Source: Chrysopilus asiliformis | Taxonomy: Eukaryota; Arthropoda; Insecta; Diptera; Rhagionidae | Length of the DNA stretch: 64,000 nt | Assembly (NCBI GenBank): GCA_964034945.1 | Contig: OZ035961.1 | Span: 18,863,243-18,927,242, forward strand | Reading direction: 5' to 3' | Part shown: in pieces, positions 42,563 to 54,674 of the stretch | Numbering within the stretch: the first letter of the stretch is position 1 | Layout of the letters: each line of letters starts with the position of its first letter | Made by a program: the position numbers and the translations under genes | Notes under the pieces: model-generated | Seen by the model: only the letters and a program-made list of their open reading frames with translations | Told to the model about the DNA's origin: nothing | Databases searched by the model: none

Positions 42563-45500
42563 TTAGTGGCTATTTTCGCGTTTAAATTTCTTAAGTTCAT
42601 TTTGAATTGCTTCGATTAGTGGTGCGGCCGAAAGTTGTGTCTTATCTGTGGAGTTAGTAGCGAGGATTCGCGTAACGTCAACAATTGGTGCCTCAGGACG
42701 ATGGAATGGTCCAGCACTTAAAGGACGAACAAGCGGCGATGGAGCTCCACTGCCCCAAGCACGTCCATTTGGGGATGGGGGTTGCGTTGATCCATTACTG
42801 TGGCATTTAATGGGGCCGCCGGCCGTCAACGGCCGAACATCTGAATTTGATCTTGTGAACCGATGCGATGTACTGAAAATAAGGAAAATTAGAACTATTG
42901 ACCATCTACCAGATGTAAATGTCTCAAAGAGACATTGATATACATTTGTTAAATTGATTTAAAGAAATGCGATTTCTAATTAAGTTGTGTAGAATATATT
43001 TTTTTATTTTGGTGCATAGCAAAAATCAAAAACTACGATTCGTACAAAACTGGAATTTTGGCATTCAATAAAATTTCTTCAAATTCTCAAAGAAGTTTTC
43101 ATGCAAAAAGCTATTTTAAAAAACCTGTTGAAAATCGTAATTTTCAAACCTTAAATAAAATACCTTGGTTTTATTCTACGGTGTTGGGGAACAACTCTTA
43201 CCCAGTAACGACAGCTGATTTGCCCCGATTCTCCTTGGGTCTAACTATTCCGGGCACTTCATTTCCACCAACGGTATGACCCGCTGGGTTTTCTTCAGGA
43301 CTATTTGAATACATTTGAATAGCTCCCTCTAGGAGCCCTTCGTAGCGATTACGTGAGGTGGCAGGATCATGTACCGGACTGCCTTCAGACCCGCCTAAAA
43401 ACCAAAAACCAGTCAATTTTCTGTTGGTAATTTTTGCTTACTTTGGATAGCCAGACGCTTTTTGTGAATTTCCCAGACTACAGGACCAATTACGCCGGGA
43501 TCAGGATCGTCACTTTGCGTTGAGTTGCGAATTGTATGGACTCCGGCAGTGGGAGCGATGTCGCGTTCATCCACAATGATGGTTTTTGTTCCTTTTGATT
43601 TCCGCAGCGGAGCAATCTGACTGTGGTCATCGCAATGGTCATAATAATGTACTGAAACTGGTTCAAGGACCCTATGTAGGGGTTCTGGAAGTGTGCTATG
43701 CGGGAAGCTCTTCACAGACGCCATACTCAAGAATGACCCGATGCTACCGCTTCCTGGGGAGTTTTCACCACGATGAACCTTTAGAATTTCACGGTTAATC
43801 GCCTGCGTTGGACTCTTATCTCTGCTGTAGTGTTTGTCTGTGAAGACTTTATTGAGAAGAACTTTATTTTTGTGGTAGTTTGTCGCCACATCGGGGTTGT
43901 AGGCTTCATTGTACTCATAGGGCTCTTCACTTTGCTTCAAAGAATCCGAGAGGCTATCACTAGAAACAGATACTTGGGACGAAGCGGTTTTATCATCTTC
44001 AAGAGATCCTACCCGGTTCTCGCCAATGTACTTCCTTTTAAGCTTATGCTTTGATTTTCGGTCTCGACCTCTTCCCACAGTCGCGTAAGTTGGCTCTCGC
44101 TGTGTACTGTAGGGAGAGTAAATTGACTTTTTCTTCTTTTTCTCAAAAAGATGTGCCGCTTTCCGATCCAGCATACTTTTCAGATCTAAATTCGGTTTAT
44201 TCAATGGACAATAAACTGAGGAGTCTGAGGTACTGGCCGTTGAAGACGTAGGCCGAGAAATAGGTGGCATCGGGAAATCTATCGCCGGTGAATCTTTTCC
44301 GTGCTTTCGTGTATTTTGTTCATGTTCAAAACCAAGATTCTCAACACCACCCGGTGCTCGGCGTGGGGCATCCTTGTTAGAAGAATCTCCTGGACGAACA
44401 GTCCTCTCAACTCTCTCAATTGTTGTCCTTTCGGAAAGCAAACCCTCACGGCTCGAAAGTCTTTACAATAAGAAAGAAGATTTTTTCAGAAAATTTCAAG
44501 AAAAGTTACGCGGCGTTGAAAAATGCTACATTCATTTCTAACACAATAATGTATACCTTTTTACTTCCGCACTTCTGCGACGCTTAGCCCGAGTCATTAA
44601 AAGCAATGCAATCAATAGTATCAAAAGAATTATAACCGCTAAAGAGGTGATGGTGATTATCAGAGGATTATGCGATATTACAGCTAGGACATCGGTTCGC
44701 CCATTTTTGCTAGCTGGTACCAGTGGTGTTGCTTGTGGCTCCTTAATATAAGCTGCAAATAAAAACAAAGCCCTTAATTATTTTTTTTAAATTTTGTTAA
44801 ACTAAGCAATTGTTATGTTTCGTTGTTAAATTAATAAATTATATTATAAGAAAAACATAATGATCCATAAACATAGCAAAATAGAAAAAAACCATAACTT
44901 ACGTTCTGCTTTTGTGAATATTATTTTTCCCATCACTTGTGAAACCTCGTTTTGTGAAACTAATTTCATATCATCAGCTGCGGTTGTTGCCAGAATTGGT
45001 TTGCCACCAACAAAAACTGAATAAATAATTTCTGTTTGATTTTCCAGTGGCCGTGAAGGTCTAAAAAAACATGAAAATTTTTATTATAAGTTTTTCGAAT
45101 TATGAGAAAATTTTGTTATATGTACGTACGTACATCAGACATCCTAAAAATATTTTTAAAAAAAACATTTTAGAGAAATGAACTGAAAAGAAACATTTTC
45201 TTGTGCATTTTCGTAGCAAGATAATTCGATGAGCCTTAAATATAGGTATAGTTTTTGTTTTTTATGCTTTTGTTTTTGGTTTAACTTAAAAATTTATTTT
45301 CTCCTTTTCAATACCTACATTTATTTAATAAAAGCTTGTGTAAAAACATATATTGGAGGTATTCACAAAAGTTATTAGCTTGGCTGTTATCGTGGTAAAA
45401 ACTAAATAACTAAAAACACCGAGAACAAAGATTTTAATTACTAAACCACTGCGAGGGTGAGCTGAAAAATAATAGAAGGTGCTCGAGATTGCAGAAAATA

Positions 45501-47508
45501 TGGGATCTCATGTGAACGAGAAGAAAATATATTGCATGAATATTTGGGAATGCGGAAGCTCGCTGTCAGATGGGTGCTGCGTTTGCTCTTGTGTGCCAAC
45601 AGTGTGACAATTTCAAAGGACTGTTTGGCGATGTTCAACTGCGATAAAGACTTTTTGGGACGTTTCGTAGCTGTGGACGAAACATAAATCCATCACAACA
45701 AATAAGAGACCAAGGAGCAGTCGAAATAATGGGCTTCTCTTGGCAAAATGAAGCCGAAGAAAGAAGGCTTTTCGGCACAATTTTTTTGTGGCACTACGCA
45801 TAATTGCAAAATATCAATTATGCGGATATCAATAGGATATGTGGAAGTGGGTCCAAATTTTAAACAAAACACGTAAAGTTAATAAGAAAAACAAAATTTA
45901 AAAAAAAATATGTTTTTTTTCACCTATCAGGAGGATAACCAAGCCCCTCGGCAGTTTGCAAATCTTCTTCAGTTATTAATGTTATATTGTGAATAACCAC
46001 ATGAACATCTTGATTGGTTGGCGCGAATCTTTTGGGGTCAATACTGTCATAGTTTTGAAGATGTTTGCTTTCGTCATGATTTGAATCATCATCCTCTAAC
46101 ATCGATTCAGATTTGCTGCTTTCGTCTTTGTCTTTTTGAATTGTTGATGTTGGGACTAAAATAAATATAATTGTAATTAATTATAATAATTTAGCAACAA
46201 GAAAAAACGTTTCTTATTTTTTTTACACATTTTTAATTTTTTCCACACTTTTTTGTTTGCAAAAAAAAAAGATTTTCGAGTAACTGATTTTTTAACGTTT
46301 ACATAATTTCATTTTTAACCATAAAAAATCAATCCTAAGAAATCGTCTTTATAAAAAATCGTTTTTACAAATTTTAGAAAACTAGAACTCGTTAGCGTAA
46401 AACCCCGGACATAGCTATCTTAATAATGACTTAAGATCAACTATTAATATATAGGAAGGTTAAAACCATTAATTTTGTTATAATAAACACAACAGAGAGA
46501 CAACTTTTGTTATTCCTTTTTTTTCTCTCCTTGGGTTGACTATGAAACACTTTTTTAAAGCAAAAAAGATTAAGCAAAGAAAAATATGGAGTTAGAATCC
46601 CCCGAAGAATGAGCCGCAGACGAAAATTTTGGCATTCCGAGGTCAAATGTACCATTATTATCTATTAAAAGTCTCACACTTGCAAGAGAGGAGTAAAAAT
46701 TGCTTTGTCTTTTTTGAGGTATTGTATAAAGTAAACTTCTTGACTAGATAATTCCTTGGACACGTTTAGAAACCCCGGACACATTTAAAAACCGTCCCCG
46801 CACGCTCTTAAAGAAAGGTGTCGGGGAACAGAGAACGGATGGCATCCTATCTTTACTAAATATTATTTTCATTAAACCTTGCAACATTGATGTCGATTAC
46901 CTTCTTTTTCAGCAGAGCGCTTTTTTCTATACATTCCATCCTCAGTTGAATTTATAGGAATGCCCAAATGTCGAGAGTACTGTCTGAAAATGAAATCGTA
47001 TACAAAAATCATTACAGAATTAAAAGAGGATTGACATATACCTTGTAAATGCAATTCGATATAAGCTAGCAAGTTTTTCCTCAAGCATTGGAAAATCACG
47101 CGGTCGAAAGTATCCGGCGACAACAGTTAGAAGCCAATAACGTCTATCCGAGGTGGAAAAATTTGCTGGAATTGCATTATTTTCTCGAATGCAATCCAAA
47201 CAAATTGCATCAACGTCCTAATGATTAATTGAAATAGAAAATTTGTGTCATTCAATAATATTTTTTTAGGTATCCAGTAAGCAACATAAATATTTGTGAT
47301 AAACATAGAAAAATAACTACATTTTGCCCCTCGACATAGACTGTTGCTACGACAGTTTCTGTTTTGACGATAACTTCTTTGCCATTGTTTGTTGTATGGA
47401 CTTTTTTCACATATTCCGGTGGCCCATCACCAGATCCCGTCCAGAAAAAATCCTCCAGGCGAATCCCCTCTGGAGATTCAGAATCGGGCTCAGAACTTTT
47501 GACGCCTC
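42563..47508 (-). CDS. Single-pass type I membrane protein, tentatively KIAA1549-like (partial, 5' end not found)
   Basis: Nine minus-strand exons join in frame: 47321-47508, 47042-47217, 46901-46983, 45924-46155, 44903-45060, 44557-44752, 43442-44460, 43202-43394 and 42563-42872 (2555 nt, ~850 residues). In order: an extracellular acidic part (EDFFWTGSGDGPPEYV), a Cys-containing segment leading to EKLASLYRIAFTRQ, a basic furin-like site (YRKKRSAEKE), a second extracellular module (DVHVVIHNITLITEEDLQ, IYSVFVGGKPILATTAADDM), one transmembrane helix (LIITITSLAVIILLILLIAL) with a basic stop-transfer MTRAKRRRS, then a ~450-aa Ser/Pro-rich cytoplasmic tail ending PLIEAIQNELKKFKRENSH. The layout and helical C-terminus recall vertebrate KIAA1549, but that is from memory and uncertain. 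The first exon begins at an acceptor, so upstream exons are missing or beyond the retrotransposon. Confidence 0.75.
45354..45850 (+). pseudogene. Decayed mariner transposase
   Basis: Plus-strand text spread over frames, with stops, reads FLGRFVAVDET, then IHHNK and ETKEQSK, then WASLGKMKPKKEGFSAQFF. This matches the mariner block around the first catalytic Asp (VDETWIH… ETK.QSK.W). An end-like GGTATTCACAAAAGTTATTA lies at ~45358. It sits in an intron of the KIAA1549-like gene and is clearly dead. Confidence 0.65.
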
Positions 47509-50500
47509 CTAAAAGTTATTGAAAATATTATTTGTTAAAAATATATCATATGGATTTATTAATAAATTTTAGTAGTTTAATATGAAAATTTACAAATTTC
47601 CTACAGTATTATAGTGAATTCATAGTAAAATAACGAAATATTTTTCAGCGTGATTGTAAGTAAGAGATTACCTGTTCCTGGCAGGCAATCAAAACCATAT
47701 CTAGGTCAGAAAGCTTGTACTTGATATACGAGTATCTACTTGCTTACTGGATAAGTAACGTGACATCGATTTAGGGAATTAATAAAATAGAAGCTTAGGC
47801 TTCCGATGATAGCAAGGGCTGCCCTTATGCACACATTCGTAATTCGGTTGGGACTCAATGTTTCGTGCTGTTATGGCTTTGGCTATTTAGACATTTATGT
47901 GCCAGGTTAAATGGAGGTTTTAGGGATTTAGGGCACAGTATTTTGTAATATTATCCCATTATTAATGTTTCATATTTTTTGATATAGTATCTTTACCATA
48001 ATTACAGGCCAAGCTAATCGTTTTTGATGTCCCAAATATGTTTTTTTTGTATTATTCTTTGTGCAATTATATAGCTGCAATCAAAATACGGAAGTTACGG
48101 CTTTTGACCAAAACAATTAACTACTTTTTGAGCATGGAGAATATTTTTTTATTTTCGTTGTACAAAATTGTAATCTCTGTGGCTCCATCGATATAATTTG
48201 ACTTTTTCAGTTTCTCCTTATAACATTTGCTTGTGGCTGAAATTTAGTTTTCCCCATTGGATAAACTAGAAAGAAAATCTATGTAACCACTTTAAAAAGA
48301 ATAAAAAAATATATTTATGAACCGCTTTATGTAAGGATTTCCATTTTCAATGTCCACATTTTATAATTCTTTCCCGTAGCAACTCTACGTCTTTTTAGGC
48401 ATCTGTTGTAGTAACATAAGATACACAGTTCAACAACGGCTAGAAATGATTCGGCGCTATTTAGAAAATATGCGTTTTCTAATTCTTACATATCTTTAGT
48501 TACATAAATGCTATATAAACAAATAAAACTGTTGTATATGGGGTGAAAACAATTCACAAGAGATCTTGGAGCGTCCATCGCACGCGAAAAAAATTACTGT
48601 TTGGTGCGGATTATGGACTGGTGGCGTCATCGTATCCTACTTCTGCGAGAGCAATAAGCGTCAATACGGAGAGATATCGGGCGATGATTAACAATTTTTG
48701 TGGCCATGTTTTCTTGATATGGATCTCCGAAATAAGTTTCTCCAACAAGACGGCGCTACGTGTCACACAAGTCGCGAAACAACCGCTGTAACACATAAAA
48801 AGATTCCTGGAAGCGTAATTTCACGAAATGGTTAAGTTAATTGATGGCCAAGATCGTGTTATTTAGCACCTTTAGACTTTTTTTGTGGTCACTCGTCTAT
48901 GTCAAGTCACTCGTCTATGCCAATAAGCCAAAAATGATTTAGGAGATAACGGCGCGAAATTGCCGCTGTGGCGCCTAATTTATGCTAAAATGTCATCGAA
49001 AATTTCTTACTGAAGCCGTAGGGCGATTTGAATGATATTATTTTCCAATATTAATGGCATTGATTGTACTTTCAATGACAATAAAAATATTGTAGAAATT
49101 CCACAGTTATTTATTTTTAAAATCTTAACAATGAAAATGGCAAACCCTATATGTTGGAAAAACGACAGCTTATGCAGTTAAATTAATTTAATATTCGGAC
49201 AAAACTGGAAATCCCTAAAAAATAAAAGATTTTTCATCGAAAATTTTGTTAAAAACGACCTAGTTTATCGCAAATAGCAATCTAATATAAAGTAATTAAT
49301 TTTCTCCCAAATAAAGAATAATTAAAAGCTCGTGTATCTCTAAGTACGCACTTTCTTTTCTAATGTAAACGTCTTTAACAAGGATTACGTGCCAGGAAGA
49401 AGCGAATTAATGAACATAATTAATTATTGAAACGAAATTAAACGTTTGATGGCCAGTTTCTGATATAAAGTCTACTAAGGTATTTTGCAAAAAAGAAATT
49501 TCTAGTAATAAAACGATTTTGTTATACCTGATCCACCATCGGCATTATAACATATACGCGAAATTAAAAGAAAATTGTTTTTTTGATTTTCTTACTTGGG
49601 TTCATTGCTGCTTTTCCACATACCAAATTAACAAAATCTCAACTCTTAGCTAAGTGGTTTCGCTCGGAAATTCTTTAGAGAATCAATGAATCGAAATGTT
49701 TCCATCGCAATTTTTAGAGTGTTTGATCAATTGTTTGATTTAACTGCAGGTCCTCTAACACGCGATCGGGAATCCTTTTTCCAACGTCGATACATTTCAT
49801 GATTTCGTTTCCCGGTTCGAATCAAAAAAATTATTTTCCGGAGGGACGATTGCGGGAAGGAGTTGGAAAAATGGGAAAACCAGATAGGGTGAATTGATAA
49901 AAGAAAAGCGGAATGAATTTCCAACATGAAAATCATTCTTTTTTTTACTGTTTTGTTTATTTAGCAAACAGTCGTTTTCAACCGTTTATAAGATATTAAA
50001 AATTATAAATGACTTTGATGATTTTTTACTGTTTTCATAAAGCTTCAAAAAGATGTTTGATTTTACAAGGGAGAACTCTTTGTCCAGTTTATCATTATTT
50101 TATGGGTAAAAATCGTCCTTATCGAGTATTGTTGTGTTTCCATTAAATTTGAGACAATATTTAATCGTATTAAATTAGAGAATGGATGACTAATCCTATT
50201 GAAAGACATACCAGGATTTTCTTTTTCTTATAAGATTGGATTATCAGGGAATTTGTTTTTATCGTTTTAGTCCAATCACTCGGCAATGTCAATTTGTGAG
50301 GGAATACAAGTTGGAGAGTAAAAAAATGTGGCGATGTTTGAAAATCCGGTTAAAATGTTTTATGCAAGGTCGTAATATGACCATCAGAACTTCGAATTTG
50401 ATGCTTTGAAGTTCCAGTAGTTAAATTTTTTATGTATATTGGAATAATCTTATCTAAAAACCTTGATTTTCCAACTCTTACTAATTTAAAATTGAACACT

Positions 50501-51088
50501 TTGTACAATTCTAGCAATGCCGCCATTTTGATCGGTAAAAACTGTTTTTGTCTTTATTATATTTTTATGATTTTATCAGAGATGGGAAATGTTATCGTAA
50601 CGTAACGAAATAACCGAATTGTTCTTCAAAATTACGTTATAACGTTACAATAACGAAAAACGTAACGAAAATCGAAAAAAATTATTTCGTTTTTCTGTTG
50701 TACGGTGTTATACCGAGAAATTTTCATTGTGCAAAATTGATGGGCTAGTTCTATTTTAGAAAAGAGGTTTCATTAAAGATTCAACACATTGTACTGTTAA
50801 ATATTGAGATTTCGTCGAAATTTCAACCGAAACTTAATTTTAATTATTCATAAAAATCTAAGGCTTCGTTTACCTTTGTGAGTTTTCTTGAATTTTATTA
50901 ACCCTTTCGGTATTTTGATGCCATATGGCATCATGCTAAAAAATTTGAATTGTCTTTATTTATTTGAAAGAATCTAAACTATCTCCTAGACTAATCTATT
51001 CTAAAATAACAAAACTGAATAAATAAAAAATACAAGTAAAAAATGAAAAATAAAACATAAAAATAAGAAAACCTAACATAAAACCTAT
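47509..51088. other. Upstream region/intron of the KIAA1549-like gene
   Basis: No further exon of the gene is found. Contents are a decayed mariner/Tc1-type transposase (48541-49150), a run of CGTAACG-like motifs at ~50596-50676, and AT-rich spacer up to the retrotransposon insertion. The stretch 49740-49860 is slightly GC-richer but has no supported gene. Confidence 0.4.
48541..49150 (+). pseudogene. Decayed mariner/Tc1-type transposase, C-terminal half
   Basis: Across shifted frames the plus strand reads ITVWCGLWTGGVIVSYF, ERYRAMINNF, LQQDGATCHTSRET, PGSVISRNG and then a LAPLDFFLWSL-like block before …VIENFL. These are the C-terminal landmarks of the same transposase family as the element in the trp intron. 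Stops and frameshifts show it is inactive. The 3' end with an inverted-repeat-like tail lies near 49085-49150. Confidence 0.7.
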
Positions 51089-53903
51089 TGTAGCAAACCA
51101 CTGTAACTAGAAAAAAACATAAATTTATTAAGTTGTTTTAAAGCACATATTATTTCGATAATTATCTTTTTTTGTTTTTTTTTGGGTGACTTTTTTTGAA
51201 TTCAGATTCGGGGTCATTCGTTCCGTCCGCACAGGTTAACCAATCTCGTTCAAATTGCCTCCTAGAAATACACAAAAATAAATATTCAATTAATAACAAA
51301 AATAATAAAAATCACATTTTATCAACGCCAGCACTTAAAAAAAAACTAGACAATCATTTAAAAACGGAAACGGATTGGTTTGACAAACAGTACGAAAACA
51401 TAAACGTGAACATTAAATTCCATGAACCTTATGAAAATAATAATTTTTTTTTGTTTGGGATCTATTGCAAATATAATTCACTTTGACTTAAGACACATTT
51501 TTTTTATTTGTTTCGTTTTTAATAATGACACAAAACACTAAATACAAAATGCACTCAAACTATAAACCTATGAAATTACATGTAGATCCAAGGGAATATA
51601 CCTTGCATTTTTTTTTTTTTTGGCAATTCCATGGGATCGCACTGATTTTATTTTGATACTATAGTTTACAAAAAAATGACAGCAAAGAAAAGATCCAAAA
51701 ACAAAATAAAAACCGAAATGCACTTTGAAGCAAGGCAAAACAAACCAAACGATACTTACGTTGCTATTGATCGCCACGTAGATTGCTCGTGCAGATTTTG
51801 TTTAACTGTTTCGTCATCAATACGCTGAAATGATAATAAACAAGTTAAATTAGAATAAATCAAAATTGAAGTATTATTACACTTACCGAGATAATGACTG
51901 TTTTGGCATATTTTTTTTATGACGTCAACAAGTAGCTATAGTGCTTTTCCCTGGAAAATTCGAGCCATATATATATATAGAAACACTGCTCGAACCATTT
52001 TTTTTTTTAAATTTTTTTATTCTTTGATATTATAAGAAACTTAACCGGACAATCGTCTTAAATCTTTTCATACAATATTTGACCTGAAATAGTTACCCAA
52101 AATGAACAGAATATGATCTAAGATTTTAATTCGTATATATTCGAGAATGGTAAAATTTTTGAAATTAAAGAAATATGCCCGTTAATAATAAGGAATAAAA
52201 TCTAAAATTTAAAGTATAATTTTCATGGGGATTTTCACGCATTTTGTCTTAAAATAAAATAGTCTCGCCAAAAATTAAGATTTTTGACTCGAAATCCACT
52301 TCGTCCATATCTAAGATGGAGCAACTTCCTTCTTTCTTGCTCGAATAAGGGATTGAATAGGTTACATGTGCTAAAGTACACCAAATTTATAAATTTTTTT
52401 AATCGATCTTGGAGAGAGAAAGATTACCTGTGGAATTGTTGCTAATAGAGGAAAAGTAAGTTGAAAACCAAAATTTTCTTTCTTTTAATTATAAACTGCA
52501 AGTTTATAATTTTGTCGTTCTGGTTTTTAGCCAAAGCGAAGTCAAAGAATTCCCTGACTTCTAGAAAAAGCGAGGATTAGGGACGATTCCCTCAAGTCCG
52601 GATCGCTCAAACAACTTCTTTTTGTATCCTGAGAGTGGAGCATAAAATCAGCCCCGCAGGAATATTTGTGCTGGAAATAATATATTTATGAGAAGGGAAG
52701 CACATTTTGGAGAATCCACGGATTGAAGGCGAAGTCTCTTCAAGGTTAAGAGTTCACCTGTAAATAGTCCTAGGAACTTATTTCAAGTAAGATCTAACCA
52801 TTTAAAAGACGTAATTGCGAAATTTCCTAATAATCTTGGATTACGATCACATTATAGAATTCATTAGCTCGTGGTCGCACATAACCTCTTCAAATTTCAC
52901 CGCTTTGGTTTTCCCTATAAGTTTTAAATCTTCCAACATATTTTTTTTATACATCAAGTTCGTATTTCATCGAACACGGATTGCTACAAGATTTCATTTG
53001 TCATCTTCGTAAATTTAAAATCTATTTTTTTTGCAATATATAGTGTTGTTAACATAAGTAAATTGAATTTTAAAATTTCTCTTAAAGCTAATTACCGATT
53101 ACTAAATTAATTATAATGCATTTTTTAAAAGTGATCTCTTAAACTACAATTTTTTATGGAATATAAATGTGCACTGTAGCCACTAGATCGTGTTTTAAGA
53201 AATTCGCGTATTTCAGATATACCTTCGCTATGATAAAGGTTAAAACAATTGATTAAGAATTTGGGCCCAAGTTTTACGTCGATCATATTTTTATTTAATA
53301 TCGATATATTTAATATGTGTTATAGTGGTGTCAGGAAATTTGTCCTTGATTATACGTTTTCAAAATTTTAAGCAATGAACGATTTTTGTCAAATAATATT
53401 TTTTGTGACTTTGATTGCATTATTCTAATGACATATTGTGCTATATTTTTAGTGAACAAAGTTAATGCTTAGTAATATTTTATCATGCTTGTAATATTTT
53501 ATAGTTTAGAGAGCTCGATTAATTAAACATGTTTTTAGCATAAATTATTGTGTTTTGCTGACGGAAGTACCGAAGAAGGAGATGGCACACAGGGCTCACA
53601 TAGCCCGGGTGGTATTGTTTATCCTGTTTTCCCTACCTTCCCTTTCCCTTTAATATTAAGAAGAGAAAATGAGCAATTTTGTATTTATCCCTTTTATCCT
53701 CAAGTTAAATGGCACGAAATTTTATTGTTATGTTTGAGTGACAATTTTTAAAATTGGTAAGAGTAAGAACCCCCCTTATCCGGCGAGCTAAGCCGCAAGA
53801 CCCCGAGCGTGCCAATCCTCTCTTACCAGTGAAAACACAGAATTTTCTTAAATGAAATATATTGGGTCACAAAGTATGAAAATACACCATAACATCCATA
53901 ACA
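51089..53903 (+). repeat. 5' LTR, 2815 bp
   Basis: It begins TGTAGCAAACCACTGTAACT and ends CATCCATAACA. Every open frame in it recurs 8909 bp downstream in the 3' LTR, with identical length and product. It contains no convincing gene. The small frames (for example 51196-51486 and 53548-53751) are duplicated only because the LTR is. It should carry the promoter and polyadenylation signals of the element. Confidence 0.93.
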
Positions 53904-53908
53904 ATAGA

Positions 53909-53926
53909 TGGCGCCCAACGTATAGG
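53909..53926 (+). other. Primer-binding site (tRNA-Lys-like)
   Basis: TGGCGCCCAACG followed by TATAGG starts five bases after the 5' LTR. The first 13 bases are complementary to the 3' end (…CGTTGGGCGCCA) I recall for insect tRNA-Lys. It primes minus-strand DNA synthesis. Confidence 0.7.
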
Positions 53927-54674
53927 CCGAAAAAAATCCTTAACGGAAAAGGCCTTGGTACTACACATCCTAAACGGATAGTAGAAATAAATATCCTTTT
54001 CCTTTTTAATTATTTTCCTTAAAATTTCTTTTTTTTTAACGTTTCATTTATAAATTTTTTTTTTCTTTGTCAATTTTATTCAGCTCATTTTTCTCAATCG
54101 ACTTGCAAATTGTATAGAGGCATTCCGTGCGCCTTGTGTCCCGGATCATAAAGTCTATTGACAAGATGAAACCGCGTTTGCCAAGGTGCATTGATGCAAC
54201 TATACATTAGCAACATTTGTTTTAGTTTTGAATTAATAAAGTAATTGTTGTCGTGAGTCTATTGTGTAAAAAGTGTTACACAATATTTGCCATGATAATA
54301 GTACTAACTATATATGATCAGTTCGAGCAATGTATACTCGTATGTAATCAGAAATTTTCTTAATGATTTTATGAGTCCCGTCGATAAAAGCTCATAGCAG
54401 ATATCGCCGCGTTTGCCATAAATTTCATTATGAATTTTTATTATCGATCAACAATTTCTGAAACAAAGTAGTATAATTTCTAGTTTTATCCTTAACCCTT
54501 CAAACAATACCAGTAGAAAATATTAATTTTTTTTAACAGCTAGCGTGTCTCTTTTCTTTTGGCTACGACCGTCAGCATACTAATTATGAGATATATACAT
54601 ACAAAAATCAAACGAAATTTATTTTTATTAACAAAGTATTGACAAGGTAATATTTTTTTTTATCTAATGCGGCG

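Noticed and set aside
43586..44251. Plus-strand frames of 66-74 codons
   Set aside because: Shadows of the 1-kb cytoplasmic-tail exon of the minus-strand membrane-protein gene.
49805..49822. CCGGTTCGAATC resembling a tRNA B box
   Set aside because: No A box, acceptor stem or anticodon arm can be built around it.
51196..51486. 96-codon Asn-rich frame (also at 60105-60395)
   Set aside because: Present in both LTRs, of low complexity, and with no homology. It is duplicated only because the LTR is.
51768..51823. Exon-like block on the minus strand with TTTCAG acceptor and GTAAGT donor
   Set aside because: It lies inside the 5' LTR and is repeated unchanged in the 3' LTR, so it is not a host exon. 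It has no link to the KIAA1549-like frame.
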